Source: Coturnix japonica
Lineage: Eukaryota; Chordata; Aves; Galliformes; Phasianidae
Direction: 5' to 3'
NCBI RefSeq assembly: GCF_001577835.2
Contig: NC_029543.1
Coordinates: forward strand, 558,001 to 622,000
DNA: 64,000 nt
Shown: one piece after another, positions 47,105 to 59,099 of the stretch
Layout: each line of letters starts with the position of its first letter
Numbering within the stretch: position 1 is the stretch's first letter
Program-made: the position numbers and the translations under genes
The notes under the pieces: model-generated
What the model was told of the DNA's origin: nothing
The model's database searches: none
Seen by the model: only the letters and a program-made list of their open reading frames with translations

Positions 47105-49500
47105 TCAGAGGCGCATGAGGAAGGACAGGTCCAGGCTGTCGGGGATGCAGAGCTGGTCCAGGTGCAGCGGGGAGGGGATGAAGGGCAGGTGCACAGGGAA
47201 CACGTGGCTGGTGTCCACCAGGAGCTGACCAGGACCCTTCTCCTGCTGCTCCTGCAGCCGCTTCTGCAGGGATGCAGCCCTCAGTCAGGACCAAAGCGCC
47301 CCCAGCACAGCCCAGACCCCTCCCCAAGCAGCAGAGCCCCCTTCCCTACCTCCACGCTGCTGATGAGGGCAGGGCTGACTCTCTCCTCCAGCCCAGCAGT
47401 GGGGGTGTAGGCCCGGAGGATCTTCACCACCTGGATAGACAGCAGGTGATGGAGGGGAGGATGGGGGGATTATCTCTGCCCCAGCACTGGTGTTCAGGGC
47501 TCCCAGGTCACTGCATCCAACCAGCCCTTACCTGCTGTGGGGTCAGCACGGTGCACAGGCTGCAGATGGCTGCTGCATCCTCCTCCGTCGCCTTCTTCAC
47601 CTGCAGCAGCTGTGCAGCCTGAACCAGCGGCTCCAGCATCTCCCTGGCACCGCTCTGCTGCAGCCCCTGCGCCCGCAGCCACTGCTCCACCTGGCTGACA
47701 TTGTACCTGTGGGACAAAGGGGGGGTCAGCAGGAGGCAGCCCCCATTCATTAACACCCCCCCTCCCATATACACAGCACATGGGACCAACCTGAGCTGGA
47801 TGCCACGGCTCCAGGAGCACGCGTCCTTCCTTAGGAGCAGGTAGTTGAGGGTGGTGCCGCTGGTGAGGAAGAGGAGCTGGCGCAGCAGCTGATGGCACAC
47901 GGCTGGGGACAGCCCATAGAGCTCCAGGGTCTGCTGGAAGGAGCCCAGCTGCTGCAGGAGCTCGGGCAGGGTGTGGGCTGGGGTGGTCAAAGAGCGGCGG
48001 AGGGTGGGAGGGCAGGAGGAGGACAGGCCCTGGATGGTCTCACTCTCCAGCATCGCAGCAACTGGAGGGGGGAAAAGGAACCATCAGAGCAGGGGCTCGT
48101 TGGCTTCATCTCCAGGTGGAGATGGAGGAGTTGATGGGGGGGCTGCACTCCTTGGAGCTGGGACACTCCAAGACCTAAACCTAAAGCCCCCCCCATGAAG
48201 AACCCAACCCAGAGCTCCCAGCCATGGGAAACCAAACCCAACTCACAGCTCTCCTCTGTGTTGGCTTAGGGGGACTGTGGAGAACCCCAACCCACAGCCC
48301 ATGTAAGAGGAGTCCAACCCAACCCAACCCACCCCACATCCTCCTTAAGATGAATCCAATCCAACCCCAAGCCCCCCATCATGGGGAACCCGACCCAAGC
48401 CAACCCTCAGCACTGCTCCCCCACCACCAGGGCACCCCCTGAGCCCCCAGCCCCACACCAATGAGCTCCCCCCATACCAATCATGGGCTTGAGGCGCTTC
48501 TCAGCCGTGCGGACGAGCTGCTGGTACAGCTGCACTGCCAGAGCTCCCAGGCTGTGGCAGAGCCCCTGTGGGTCCAGGTTACGCAGGCGATGCTCATTCT
48601 GTTGTGCTGTGTTCCCCTGCTGGCAGCTCTGCAGGTACAGCCAGGTCAGGGTGATGGCTCCCATGGTCACCCAACCCCAAAGCAACAAGGGGCATGATCA
48701 GCCCAGCAGGTGCCTGTGCAGCACTGGGGGCAGCCCCAACCCATAGACAAAGCCCAGAGCCCCCAAGGTCATCCTGGGAAGATGGGGGTGGCAGCCCCCT
48801 TCCCCTGCACCCTACCTCGTCCCGGCCGTACTGGCGCAGGCAGTTCAGGAGCCGGCAGGTATTTGCAAGCCAGAGTGCAACCACACCAAAGTCATCACTG
48901 TGCTTCTGTGGGGTGGGCAGAAAGAGCAGAGAATGGGTCAGAGAGGCTCCAGCAACAGCCCCATGACACCCCCAGCCCCATCCTACAGAGGCCTGGGGTC
49001 CAGGCTGCAGCCCCCTATGCCACCCCCATCCCACCCAGCAATTTCCCTGCCCCCCCAGCACCTTCATGACCCTCTTGATGGCATTGATGGCTGCATCCAG
49101 CAGTGAGTGGGCCCGTGGCTCATCATGGCAGTGGTCTGCATGCCGGATGCAGAGGAAGAGGACGTAGGCTGGAAGGTCTGGCATTGCCCCAGGGCTGCTC
49201 TGCGGGCGATAATCTGTGGGGCAGGGCACAGAGATGTGGGGCCAGGCAGTGATGGAGAGCAGAGCTGGGCAAAGAAGGGAGGAGGAAGGGAAGGGAGGGA
49301 CAGGATCCACCCCTTAGGAAAGAGGGCACTGTTGGGTCAATGGGATGTTACCCAAAGCCCACCTGTAATGATGGCCTTGATGATGCGCCCTTCATCCTCC
49401 AGCCTCCATGCCAGCATGGCCTGGGGCGGCCCTGATGGGGATGGGACCACAGGGGATGCTGCTGGCTCCTGCCCCGACGTGGTGGCCTCTTTCTTCATTG
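47105..49500 (-). CDS. Class V myosin exons 30-37: globular tail (DIL domain)
   Basis: Exons 49,500-49,363; 49,213-49,062; 48,905-48,816; 48,628-48,478; 48,061-47,791; 47,706-47,532; 47,430-47,350; 47,263-47,105. Diagnostic stretches are [67 protein letters not shown] and [14 protein letters not shown], all DIL/cargo-binding tail signatures. The C-terminus ends LDLSFLMRL. This domain binds cargo adaptors and Rab effectors and folds back on the motor for autoinhibition. Lysines and the LLLRKD helix are kept; the linker after MLESETIQG is divergent and Pro/Ser/Thr-rich. Confidence 0.93.
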
Positions 49501-52500
49501 CTGGAGGGGAGCACAGATCACATCACGGGCCATGGGACTCACAGCAGGTCTTGGTTTGTGATGCACCAGCACCAAAGCAGGCTGGCGCCCCCCATCCCTG
49601 TGTATCCCCCCCCCCCATGCATGATACTTGCCTGTAAACTCCTGGATCTGCTTTGTGTAAGCTCTCAGCTGCTTCTGCAGCTTCAGCGTGGTCCTCTCCT
49701 GTTTCTCCAGCTTCTGGGACAGCTCCTGTGCAACAACAGCCCTCATAAGGCTCACACACCCACCTCACAAGGTCAGGGGATGCAAAGGTCCCATGCATTG
49801 CTCCCAAGTGGGATGCCACAGATTGCTATAGGACAAGATGGGGGTACCCAGCCTTATCCTGTTGTCCAACCCTTCCAACCCCCCCCCCCCTTACCCAGTT
49901 CTCCTCCTTGAGGCGCACAACATGGTGCTGCAGCCCCTCCTGGCCCTGGTGCCGCTGCAGGTCCTGGATCAGGGCTGCCTGCTGCTGGCTCAGCTGCTTG
50001 AGTGAGCGGATGTCGAGGTGCAGCCCCTCCACCTCCTCCTCGTGGTGCTGCTTCTCCTCCTGCAGCTGGCTCACCAACAGCCTGCAGGGGTGGGGAAACT
50101 GAGGCACTGCACTTGGACCAGATGGTCCTTCGGGTCCCCTCCAACCCAACCTACTCTATGACTCCAAGACATCAACCTCTGTCCTTCAGGGTAAGGTCTG
50201 TCCCCTCAAACCAACCTTTCCCAATGCATCCATGGGTCCACACTCACTTGTTGGCCACCTGCACTGCATCGTACGCCTGCTTCAAGTCTTCCCCCGCTGC
50301 TTTCTCAGGGCTCCTGCCCAGCCCCAGCATCTCTGCGATGTTCTGCCAAGAGGAGAGCAGGGTGAGGGCAGCCCCAGCAGCACAGCTCCATCCCCACAGA
50401 TATGGGGCAGGGACTCACCCTCCGCTTGAGGAAATCCAAGGGTTTCTTCTCCTCGTGCTCAGCGGATGCTTTGCTCCTCCTCAGCTCCTCCCGGGTGCGG
50501 GCCAGCTCCTCAGTGACAGCATTGAGCTGCCCCAGCAGCAGCAGATACGCCTTCTCAAAGGGGTCCTGCCCCACGGTGCTGTTAAGCACGGGGTCCCCCA
50601 TGGGGTGGGGAGGCTGAGGGACCTCAGGTGGTGGCTGCCAGCGCTCCTCCATGCCCTGGAAATGGGAGGGAGGTTGGAGGGGGGGCTGACAGTCCTGCAT
50701 TGCCCCACTGGGACCACGGGACCCCATGGGAAAGGACGCTTCCCATTTGTCACCTCCACCATCAGCACTAACCTCAGCCTGTAGGTCAGAGCCATCCCGA
50801 GAAGGGGCGGTGGACATGGAGGACACGTAGCTGCTCTCAGAGCCCAGGAAGCTCTCGGATGAAGGAGAACGTCTGAGGGTGCTTTGCTGATGGGAGAGGA
50901 GGGACAAAGTTACTCCCCACACCCCAAACAGCCACTATCCCACACCCCATCCCTAGTGGGGGTACAAGGATGGGGCTCAGGGGGGGTGGGGACAAGGACA
51001 CAGCAGCCCAAAGGGGCTGAGCCCCCCCACAGCCGCTCACCCTATGGAAGGCCACCTCATCCCGCAGGTTCTCATAGCCCTGCTCCAGCCGGGCATATTC
51101 CTGCACCAGGCTCTGGTAACGCGCCCGCTCCTCCTCCAGCTCCTGCTGCAGCCCCTGGCTCTCCCGTGCTGCACGTTGGTGCTGCTCTGTGGGGAGATAA
51201 ACATGTAGGAACACAGGGAGGGTGCACAGAGTCATGTGCAGGATGTGGCCATGGGGACCCTCCTACCTTCCAGATCCTGCGACTGCTCCAAGGTGCGCTG
51301 AATCAGAGCATCCCTCTCCTTGCCCAGGTGCAGCTTCACAGCTTCCACTTCTGCCAGGCGCTGCAGAGGGAGCAGAGGGACAGATGGAGCCCAGAGGGAT
51401 GGATGCAGCCCAGGGGTCACCCCGTGGCACAGAGCTCCACTGTCACAGTGCAAACAGGGCACAGAGCCACCACCCCCAGCCCCACTCAGACCTGCCGGAG
51501 CTCCTCCACCTCGCGTTCCAGGCGGCTCTCAGCACTGTGCCGCTCCAGCTCTGCCAGCCGCTCCTGCAGCCGCTGCACCTGAGCATCATGTGCTGCATCC
51601 TCCCGCAGCCAACGCATCTCCTCCCGCAGCTGCTGCACCTCCTCAGCGTGAGCAGCATTCAATGCTGAGAGCTGCTCTGCCAGTCGCTGCTTCTCCTGGG
51701 CCTGGGGGCAGAGAGTACCAAGAGTTGGGCCACATGGACACCTCACCCCAAAGGGAACCCATCCACAGCAACAGGGCATCCCATTTCCTCCACTATCCCC
51801 CCATGCAGAACTCCAACCTGAGAGCTCTCCATAGGGACAGGTTGAGCGCTGCACCCTGAATCCAAGAAGAAGAGGGAAAGCTGCAGCCCCCACCTGCTCA
51901 TCCAGCCTGCGCTGCAGCTGCATCACTTTGATCTCCATGCCCTTGTGCAGTTGCTTGTAGTGCTCCACTGAGCGCGCTTCAGCCCGCAGCCGCTGCAGCT
52001 CGCGTCGTGCCCGCACCCGGCGGTAGCAGCACTGCAGGTAGAGCACGGCGCTGCGCAGACGGGTGTAATGCTGGCGGACCAACCAGCCCCGCACTGCAGC
52101 CTGCAGCACCACAGCTTTCTGGTGCTGCACCATCTGTGGGGAGATACGGGGCAGCAGCATCACCAGCAAGAACAAGGGACAACGCAACAGGGGGTGATGG
52201 GATCAGAGCTGGGCTGTCATGATGCCCCAAGCAGGAGGGCACTGCTTCCATCCACTCCCAGCTCCCCCTGCCCTGCTGTGCTCCTACCTGCTGGTAGAGG
52301 CGTCGAGCAAACATCCCCCTGCTGAAGGCCTGGATGGTGAGTGCAGCCCGGCGCACACGCAGGTAGCAGCGCCGAGCCAACACCATCCTCACGTTCTTCT
52401 GCAGCACCACCGCAGCTCGGCTCCTCCGCAGCTCAGCAGTGAACCTGCAGGGTGCAGGGGATGAGCACAGGGTGGCAGAACCCTACAGCCCCCAACCCCC

Positions 52501-55500
52501 AAACTCAGGGTTCAGTTCATTGCATCTCACCTGCGTGCCAACATGCCCCGGCTGTACCGCTGCAGGCACACGGCTGCAGCACGAATGCGCCCAAAGCGTC
52601 GCCGTGCCAGCCAGCCCCGCAGGTTGCTCTGCAGCAGGGTGCAGGCTGCACGCAGCCGGCAGCAACGCAGCTCCTCCAGGAACGCCACCTGGCCAGCACG
52701 GAAGAACACCTTGCTCTTCCCACAGCGGTACATGCTGGGGTCCTGCAGGGAATAAGAGGGATTCAGAGCAATGCCTCTATGTGATGAGCATGGGGGACCC
52801 CACTGCAGCCCCCCGTACCTGCAGCAGTCTCTCCAAGGCAAGGCTGCAGCTCTGCTTTGCATCATTGCCCGCCAGCTCCTCCCTGCTCAGCAGAGCCCTG
52901 TACCTCTCAAAGAACTCCTGGTACGTCCACCTGTGGGGCATAGAGGGGATCAGGGGGTGTCGCAGCCAGCGGGACCCCCATGGTGCTGGGAAGGGGGGGG
53001 TACCTGGAGGGATAACCAGCAGCACTGATCCGGATGGTCTCCAGCACACCGCAAGCTCTCAGCTGCTCCACTGCTCTCCTGGAGTCAAAGCTGGGGCAGA
53101 AAAGAAAGGGTTATCTCATATGGCACCAGCTGGGGTTGCACATGCGGGACATAAGGAATGCAGCTCAGACTGCACAGCCCCACAGCACTCACACGAAGGG
53201 CAGCTTGCTGTCATTGGGTTTGATGCAGCGGACATAGTGTGGTGTGGTGCTGCCCAGAGTCTCCATCAGACGCTTCAGGGAGGATTTGAACTGTGGAGGA
53301 CAATAGGAAAACTCTCAAAGTCTCCCCAGCACACAGCAGGGTCCTCCCCCCCACCCCAAGGGCTGCCCTGCCCCATACCTGGCTGGAGATGGACTTCTTG
53401 CTCTTCTGGGTACCAGGCATTGACCTGCGGCTGGGGCGGCTGGACCTGGTTCCACTGGACCTGCGGGATGCCGGGCCATCCCCATCCTCCAGGAAGAGCT
53501 CAGTGAGCAGCACAGACTGCACAGAGCGGGGCCATGAGAGCTTAGCAGGGCCAGCAGGGCACCCAGAGCCACATCACTGCATGCACCCAGAGCCACATCG
53601 CTGCAGGACACAGCCCCAGCAGCCCAGCACACAGCCCAGCATTCAGACTCACAGCCCAGATGTACAAGAACCAAAAGAACCCCAAAAGTACCCAGTGGAC
53701 CCACAGGCACCCTGCAACGAGAACAGCCCAAGGTGCCCCCTGAGGTGTCCCTTACCTTCTGCCAGGACCATGCAATGCAGAGGGAAGAAGTGACAGCGTT
53801 ACCAACCTGAGGGCAACAGGATCCCCCCCATATCCCCACAGCCCCTCTGTACAGAGGTGACCAAAGCATCACACAGCCCAAAATGTGGCAGCCCATGGGG
53901 ATGGGGGGGGGGGCACCCACAGCTTATTCCTCCCACATCACCCCCCCCTTCCAGCCCTGGGGTGCTCGCACCTTGCTGGCTCTCAGCAGCCCCACCAGCT
54001 CCTCGGGGATGGTGTCCCTGTTCTTCTCCACAAACCCATCACACTGATACTCCACCTGGCAGGGAACAACACAGTGTTATCCTGGGACTCTCCCAGCCCA
54101 ATTTGCTGCAGGGCTCTTGGAAAGAGTCCCTTAAGAGCCAGAGCTGCCCATGGGACCAGAGAGGCTCTCCTACCTTGCCAGCAAAGTGGCACACAACGAA
54201 GGCATCCATCGGCCTCTTGGGCTTCTGGAAGTGGGAGCTGCCGAGGTGGGTCTGGTACAGCTTCTGTGCCCAGCTCCCATCACTGCCCTGGGGCATCTGA
54301 AGGACAGAGGGGGCAGAGGGTGAAGATGGGGGGTGGTTCTGGAGGGCTGCAGTGCTGCCAGCACCACAACCCACCTTGCACTCCTCATTCAGCAGGTCCA
54401 GAATGCCCAGTCGGCCTTCGATGAGCTCAATGCATGGCTGGTTGTCATAGAAGTCAATGAAGACCCATGGGATCTCCTCAGCCATATACTCCTCCTGCTC
54501 CAGTTTGAAGACGTGCTGGAGGGATGGGAGAGCAGAGCAGGACCAAGGTGAGGGCAGAGGTTTGTACAGCCCTTCTCCTCTTAGAGCTTCTGGAGAACAG
54601 AGGGCTCCATGCCCAGCTCCAGCCCCATCCTCAGCCCCATGTATGGGGGAGCAGCCACATTCCAGGGCAGGAGGACAGTAGGAGCAGCACAGCAGGATAC
54701 AGAGAGATGTCTCCTAGCAGCTAATTTGGGTGATACCCACCAGGTTGAAGAGCTGCTGCAGCTTCTCGTTGGCGTAGTTGATGCAGAACTGCTCAAAGCT
54801 GTTGAGGTCAAACATCTCAAACCTGTGGGCAGCAGATTGCTGGCTGAGGCAGGGCACAGCCACAGACCCAACCCCACTATGGGGACAGCCCAACCTCACC
54901 CTCCTACACAAAGAGAAGGAGAGCTGCCCTTACCCATAGATGTCCAGGATGCCGATGGAGGTGTGCTGGCCCTCTGGGGAGCGCAGGGCACGGTTGACCC
55001 TGCTTGTCATCCACCTGAAGACCTGCCCATACATGTGCTTGGCCAGAGCATCCCTGCAGTCCAGCGCCTGCTGCCTGCTCAGCGGCTTCATGTAGGTCTC
55101 ACCCGCCGTCACCAACTTGCGGTGGCAGAGCCAACGTGTCACCTGCACCTCCTCAATGCCCAGCAGCGCACAGAACAGCCCCAAGGCCTCACTGTTGGAC
55201 TGAGAGGGGACAGAGAGGTCACCGGCAGCACTGGGTGCATGGGGACACACGTGGGGCTCCCACCCACCTCCACAAAGCAGCCGTCTCCATGGCGGTCCCT
55301 CCCTCTGATGGTGACGTTGCCCAGGTGCAGGATGGCAGTGAGGACGGCAAAGAGCTCCAGCTGGTCGGCTTCAGGGACACCTACAGGCACAGGGTGAGGG
55401 CTGGGCTCAGACCCTGCTCAGAACAAGCAGGAGAGAAGGGAGCAGCCAGCAGGTACCCAGCAGGCCAGGTAGAAGATGTGGTAGCTCCATTCTGGCCAGC

Positions 55501-57655
55501 AATGAGGCACCCAACCAACAGTGGGGACACCCACCCCATTGTTTTCCCCCAACCCATGCTCAGCCAGGACCGTACCCAGGAGGGAGAAGGCGTGTCGTGT
55601 GCTGTCCAGGTCAGATGCATCATCAGTGCCTGCACAGCACTGGCCCTGCTGGGTGTAGTGGAAGGTCTCTGCCCCACCTAAAGAGGAGATATGTGGGTGA
55701 TGATGCTCCCATAGGGCAGCACACCCAGCCAGCAGCCCCAGGGGTTGGGGGGGAAGGCAGAGTGCTGGCATTGCCATGGGGATGCCCAGGGGGGCACGGG
55801 GCACTCACGCAGATGCAGACCCTGCAGCTCAGGCAGGGCGGCTGAGGCACAGAGCTGGTAGAAGATGTGGTAGTTCCGTTCTGCTTTTGCCTGCAGAGGA
55901 AGAAGAAAAGCACTGAGCACCCTCAGAGCGGGGACAAGGGGACGTTCCCACCTCCCAGTTCAACTGAGCAGCACTGGGGCTGCATGTCAAAGCAGCCATG
56001 GTCAACACTTGGCCCCGTCCCTACCCAGAGCCCCACCTGGAAGGTGACACGGGACTTCTCCAGCAGGTAGGTCTTGATGGTGGCCCCCATCACACGGGCA
56101 TGGCTGAAGCCAATCTCAATGTACTTCCCAAAGCGGCTGCTGTTGTCATTCCTGGTCGTCTTGGCATTCCCAAAGGCCTGGCAGGAGGGAGGCTTTAGAT
56201 CTCCAGGTGCTCTAAGGGAGGTCAACCCCCCCCATCCATTTTATCATGGGCTGAGAGCCATGGGAAGAGGTTTGGGGCAGATGGACACACCTCCATGAGG
56301 GGGCTGGAGGCCAACACCTTCTCCTCCATGCTGGAGTCCCCCAGATCACCCCCAACGGTGGTGAAGTATCTCATGGCATATTTGGCTGAGGCAGTTTTCC
56401 CTGCTCCTGATTCACCACTGATGATGAGGGACTGGTTCCTACCAAACCTGGAAGAGAATGTGAGCCCTTCAGGCACTGAGATGGTTCCAATGGGGCTTCA
56501 GCCCTTTCTCACCACAACCCAACCAGGTGGGACACAACCTGGGGGGACAAACCCACCCTGAAGTCCCCCCCGTGGGATCTCTCACCTCGCCATCTGCCTG
56601 TAGGCCTCCTCCGCCAAGGCAAAGATGTGGGGGTCCATATCCCCCATCTCCTGGCCACTGTAGGCGTAAATCACCTCCTCCTCGTAGATGGGCAGCATCT
56701 TGTAGGGGTTGATGGCCACCAGGACGATGCCTGCAGGAAGGGCTGGGGGCTCACACAGGGAAGGGGCAGGAAGGCACTGAATTGAATAGGGGTGAAGAGA
56801 TGTGGGCTCACCGCAGTAGGTGTAGATGGCATTGGCCTCCAGGAAGCGCACGCGGAGTGAATGCAGCACTGCTGGTTCGTGAAGGTGGCTCAGGGCCACC
56901 AGGTCATCCTTGCCTGAGAGGCACTCAGGGTTGCAGAGGGGAGGCAGCTGAGAGCCCAGGGAGTAAAGGAGAGGCTGTAGGGTTGGGGATAACGTGAATA
57001 CTGAGTGGGACCAGACAGCCCCCAAGGGACACAGGCTGGTTTGGGATGCAGGAACAAACCCATCACCCACACGGCCCCAACCTCACCGAGCCATCCTCCA
57101 GGCGGAGGTGCAGGACAGAATCTCCTTCCTCATATCCTTTGGTTATTTCTGCTGCTCTCCAGACATGGACACAGTCAGGAATCCAGACCCGGGCACCCTG
57201 GGGAGGGGCACAGAATGGTCACCCTACAGACAGCCACCAAACCAAGCGTCCCCCAGTGCAGCTCTGTATCCAACCCAGTGCTCAGCATCCCCACAGACCT
57301 GCAGGGATGGATCCCCCCAGCTGAGCAGGGATGCAGTAAATCTGCAATGCAATCACCCCAAAGCAGAACGCAACAGCAAAAAACTGCAAAAAGGGGCTCA
57401 AAACCAGCTGTAGGAACCCAGCAACAGGACTGGGGGATGCTCCAGCCCAAAAGACCCTTTAGGATCAACCTCCCCCTCCACCTTCCTGCTAAGGAAGCAG
57501 CTCTCCCCTCCTGTAGGATACCCCGAAAAAAGGAGAACCCACAACACCCTGACCCCACTGCAGTGCACAGGGGAAGGGGCTGCCCCGTGTAGGGTGATAC
57601 AGACTTGCCCTTCCACCCACAGCCTCACCTGCCCATAGGGCTGCCCTGCCGCCAT
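47105..57655 (-). CDS. Class V unconventional myosin, possible fourth vertebrate MYO5 paralogue
   Basis: This is a processive actin motor expected to carry vesicles or organelles. Thirty-seven coding exons join in one frame to 5,148 bases, or 1,715 residues, from ATG at 57,655 to TGA at 47,105. Order: N-terminal SH3-like part, motor (P-loop GESGAGKT, switch [11 protein letters not shown], switch II DIYGFE), six IQ motifs, coiled coil, and DIL/globular cargo-binding tail. Introns are GT-AG except one GC-AG. The length is closest to MYO5C (about 1,742) and shorter than MYO5A and MYO5B (about 1,850). From memory, human MYO5A/C sit together on 15q and MYO5B on 18q, so this locus beside UNC13A and PLPP2 matches none of them. 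I see no broken catalytic motif, so it looks functional. I am sure of class V; the paralogue assignment is inference. Confidence 0.94.
49632..51701 (-). CDS. Class V myosin exons 22-29: coiled-coil rod
   Basis: Exons 51,701-51,492; 51,360-51,267; 51,186-51,041; 50,886-50,773; 50,655-50,419; 50,342-50,248; 50,081-49,895; 49,725-49,632. They encode long heptad-rich stretches ([46 protein letters not shown]), so a dimer is expected. A Ser-rich hinge ([20 protein letters not shown]) and a Pro-rich hinge ([16 protein letters not shown]) interrupt the coil. The rod is shorter than in MYO5A and MYO5B, which accounts for most of the length difference. The last exon ends at a GC donor (GCAAGT). Confidence 0.9.
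50112..50168 (+). mobile_element. CR1 LINE 3' end fragment
   Basis: CTTGGACCAGATGGTCCTTC followed by GGGTCCCCTCCAACCCAACC and CTACTCTATGACTCC is a CR1 terminus on the plus strand, antisense to the class V myosin, in its intron between 50,081 and 50,248. Confidence 0.75.
51894..52692 (-). CDS. Class V myosin exons 19-21: six IQ motifs (lever arm)
   Basis: The end of exon 52,742-52,531, then 52,444-52,288 and 52,133-51,894. Six light-chain-binding motifs follow the converter: [65 protein letters not shown] and [13 protein letters not shown] (about residues 746-883). Six IQ motifs are the class V hallmark and bind calmodulin or myosin light chains. The last exon runs straight into the coiled coil ([20 protein letters not shown]), as in MYO5A. 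Confidence 0.95.
52693..57655 (-). CDS. Class V myosin exons 1-19: motor domain
   Basis: Exons, 5' to 3' on the minus strand: 57,655-57,629; 57,197-57,087; 56,947-56,812; 56,730-56,586; 56,447-56,291; 56,177-56,037; 55,890-55,809; 55,677-55,576; 55,380-55,268; 55,199-54,934; 54,822-54,741; 54,515-54,375; 54,296-54,174; 54,055-53,972; 53,516-53,379; 53,290-53,193; 53,090-53,004; 52,930-52,819; and the start of 52,742-52,531. Exon 2 encodes [17 protein letters not shown], matching the class V N-terminus. The P-loop (about residues 151-158), switch I (about 202-211) and switch II (about 424-429) are intact, as are YVRCIKPND and the converter ([13 protein letters not shown]). The loop 2 exon (53,516-53,379) is Ser/Arg/Lys-rich ([21 protein letters not shown]) and should contact actin. 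Confidence 0.94.
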
Positions 57656-57745
57656 GGCCCCGCCGTCACACAGCCAGCTGCCCCCAGCTCACAGCCCTTT
57701 TATGGCCGCTAATTGATGCTAATTGCTGACAATTGGATGTGGGGT
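57656..57745 (-). promoter_or_regulatory. Likely core promoter of the class V myosin
   Basis: On the minus strand CATAAAA (57,704-57,698) stands about 45 bases before the ATG, at a TATA-box-like distance from a start site near 57,670. Read on the plus strand it is TTTTATGG, which also fits a CDX homeobox site. Two TAATT cores follow immediately upstream (57,710-57,725). The 5' UTR would then be only about 15-20 bases. Motif reading only. Confidence 0.4.
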
Positions 57746-58620
57746 CCACACCCTGCTCTGCTGCCACAGCACCGCGCTCCTCCCCTAATGGGGGAGGACC
57801 CTAAGAGCCCTTCATAGACATCTCAGGGCCTTCTAAAGGAGAAGAACTGTAAGAGCTTCTCGAGCTCCAAGGGACTCACCCTACAGGGCGCTCCCCCCCA
57901 CCCCAGGACCACCGAGAGCACCTCGAGCTTCTCCTGTCCATAGCACCCATTATGTAGGGTACCCCAAAACTGCCCCCATTCTGCCTTATCCTCCTCTCCC
58001 CAGGGTGAATATTCGCTGTTCCTACAAGAAGGAACATCTCAGGGCGTACAGCTGAGCGCTGCTCTGATATGGGGATCCCAGAGCCCCTTTGGGATCCCGT
58101 TTCCCATCCAGGGGTGCTCAACTAGAAGGGACCCCGGGCCCGCCGCCCTCATCTCCTGCCCCAACCCAGCACATGGGGTGGGAATGGACACTCAGTGCAT
58201 TTCCCAGCCTGGGATATAGGGGATTTCAGTGGGATGTTTTGGGGTTTCCGGGCGCTGCGCTGTGTTTGCGAGCAATCCCTCAGCGAGACGCATGGCTGCG
58301 CTAAACGCTCCGCTTTTAATTGCTCCGCCGCAGCCATCAGACAGCGATGCGCGTGTGTTGTGATGGAAATGTCCTTTAGGGCTCATCCAACGCAGCCGAT
58401 CCCGTGCTGTCCGTGGGGTTGGGCCGTTCCCGTGACTCCCACAGCGCGGGGCAAAGTCCGGCAGTGCCGGGCGGGGAGCGGCCTCTTATCGGGGCGCTGC
58501 TCTGCCCCGCGCCAGCACGGAGCCGGGTGCGGTAATTGGGGCAGCGCAGCGCTGCTGGGCCCCGAACTGACCCAATTCTGGGCCCCCGTGGTCAAACCTC
58601 AGCCCCCAGCACTGCCATGA
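57746..58620. other. Intergenic DNA between the myosin and PLPP2, no gene seen
   Basis: I see no coding exon here. A block with CTGTCCGTGGGG at about 58,406-58,417 partly resembles an RE1 half-site but lacks the other half. GC content and CpG rise toward 58,400. Confidence 0.6.
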
Positions 58621-58679
58621 ACTCGCTTTACATATAATTATTTGTGCACTTGGTGTGTCTGGGACAAATCTTGAATTGG

Positions 58680-58996
58680 GGGAAAGCAGAGGGGATGGAA
58701 GGGGGGGAGGAAGAAGGGAGGGGAAAAAGGAAGGGAGAGGAAGGAGAGAAAGAGAAGGGGAAGGAAAAGGGGGAGGAGAAAGGGAAGAGGGAAGAGAAGG
58801 GGAAGGGAAAGGAAGGAGGGAGGAAAGGAAAAAGAGAAAGGGAGGGGAAGGAAAAAGAGAAGGAGAAGAAGAAGGGGAAAAGGAAGTGGAGAGGAAAGGG
58901 GAAAGGGAAGGAGAAGGGGAAGGGAAAGGGGTAGGAAAAGGGTAAAGGACATGGAAGGGAAGGGGAAGGGAAAGAGAAGGGGGAAGGAAGGGGAAG
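58680..58996. repeat. Polypurine (GA-rich) tract
   Basis: About 315 bases are nearly all A and G on the plus strand (gggaagg, gaaaaagag units), with very few pyrimidines. It stands just upstream of the CpG-rich PLPP2 promoter region. Such tracts can form triplex (H-DNA) structures. Confidence 0.85.
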
Positions 58997-59099
58997 GGGC
59001 TGGGAGCAGAGGGAGCCGGGCAGCAGTTCTGCTCCTCTCCTGCAGCCCCGGAGCAGCCCAAGGTTTCCAACTCTGCTGCTTCCACCCGCAGCCTCCAGG

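Noticed and set aside
58400-58425. RE1/REST-like site near the myosin-PLPP2 interval
   Set aside because: Only the CTGTCC half matches; the second half is too different from the 21-base consensus.
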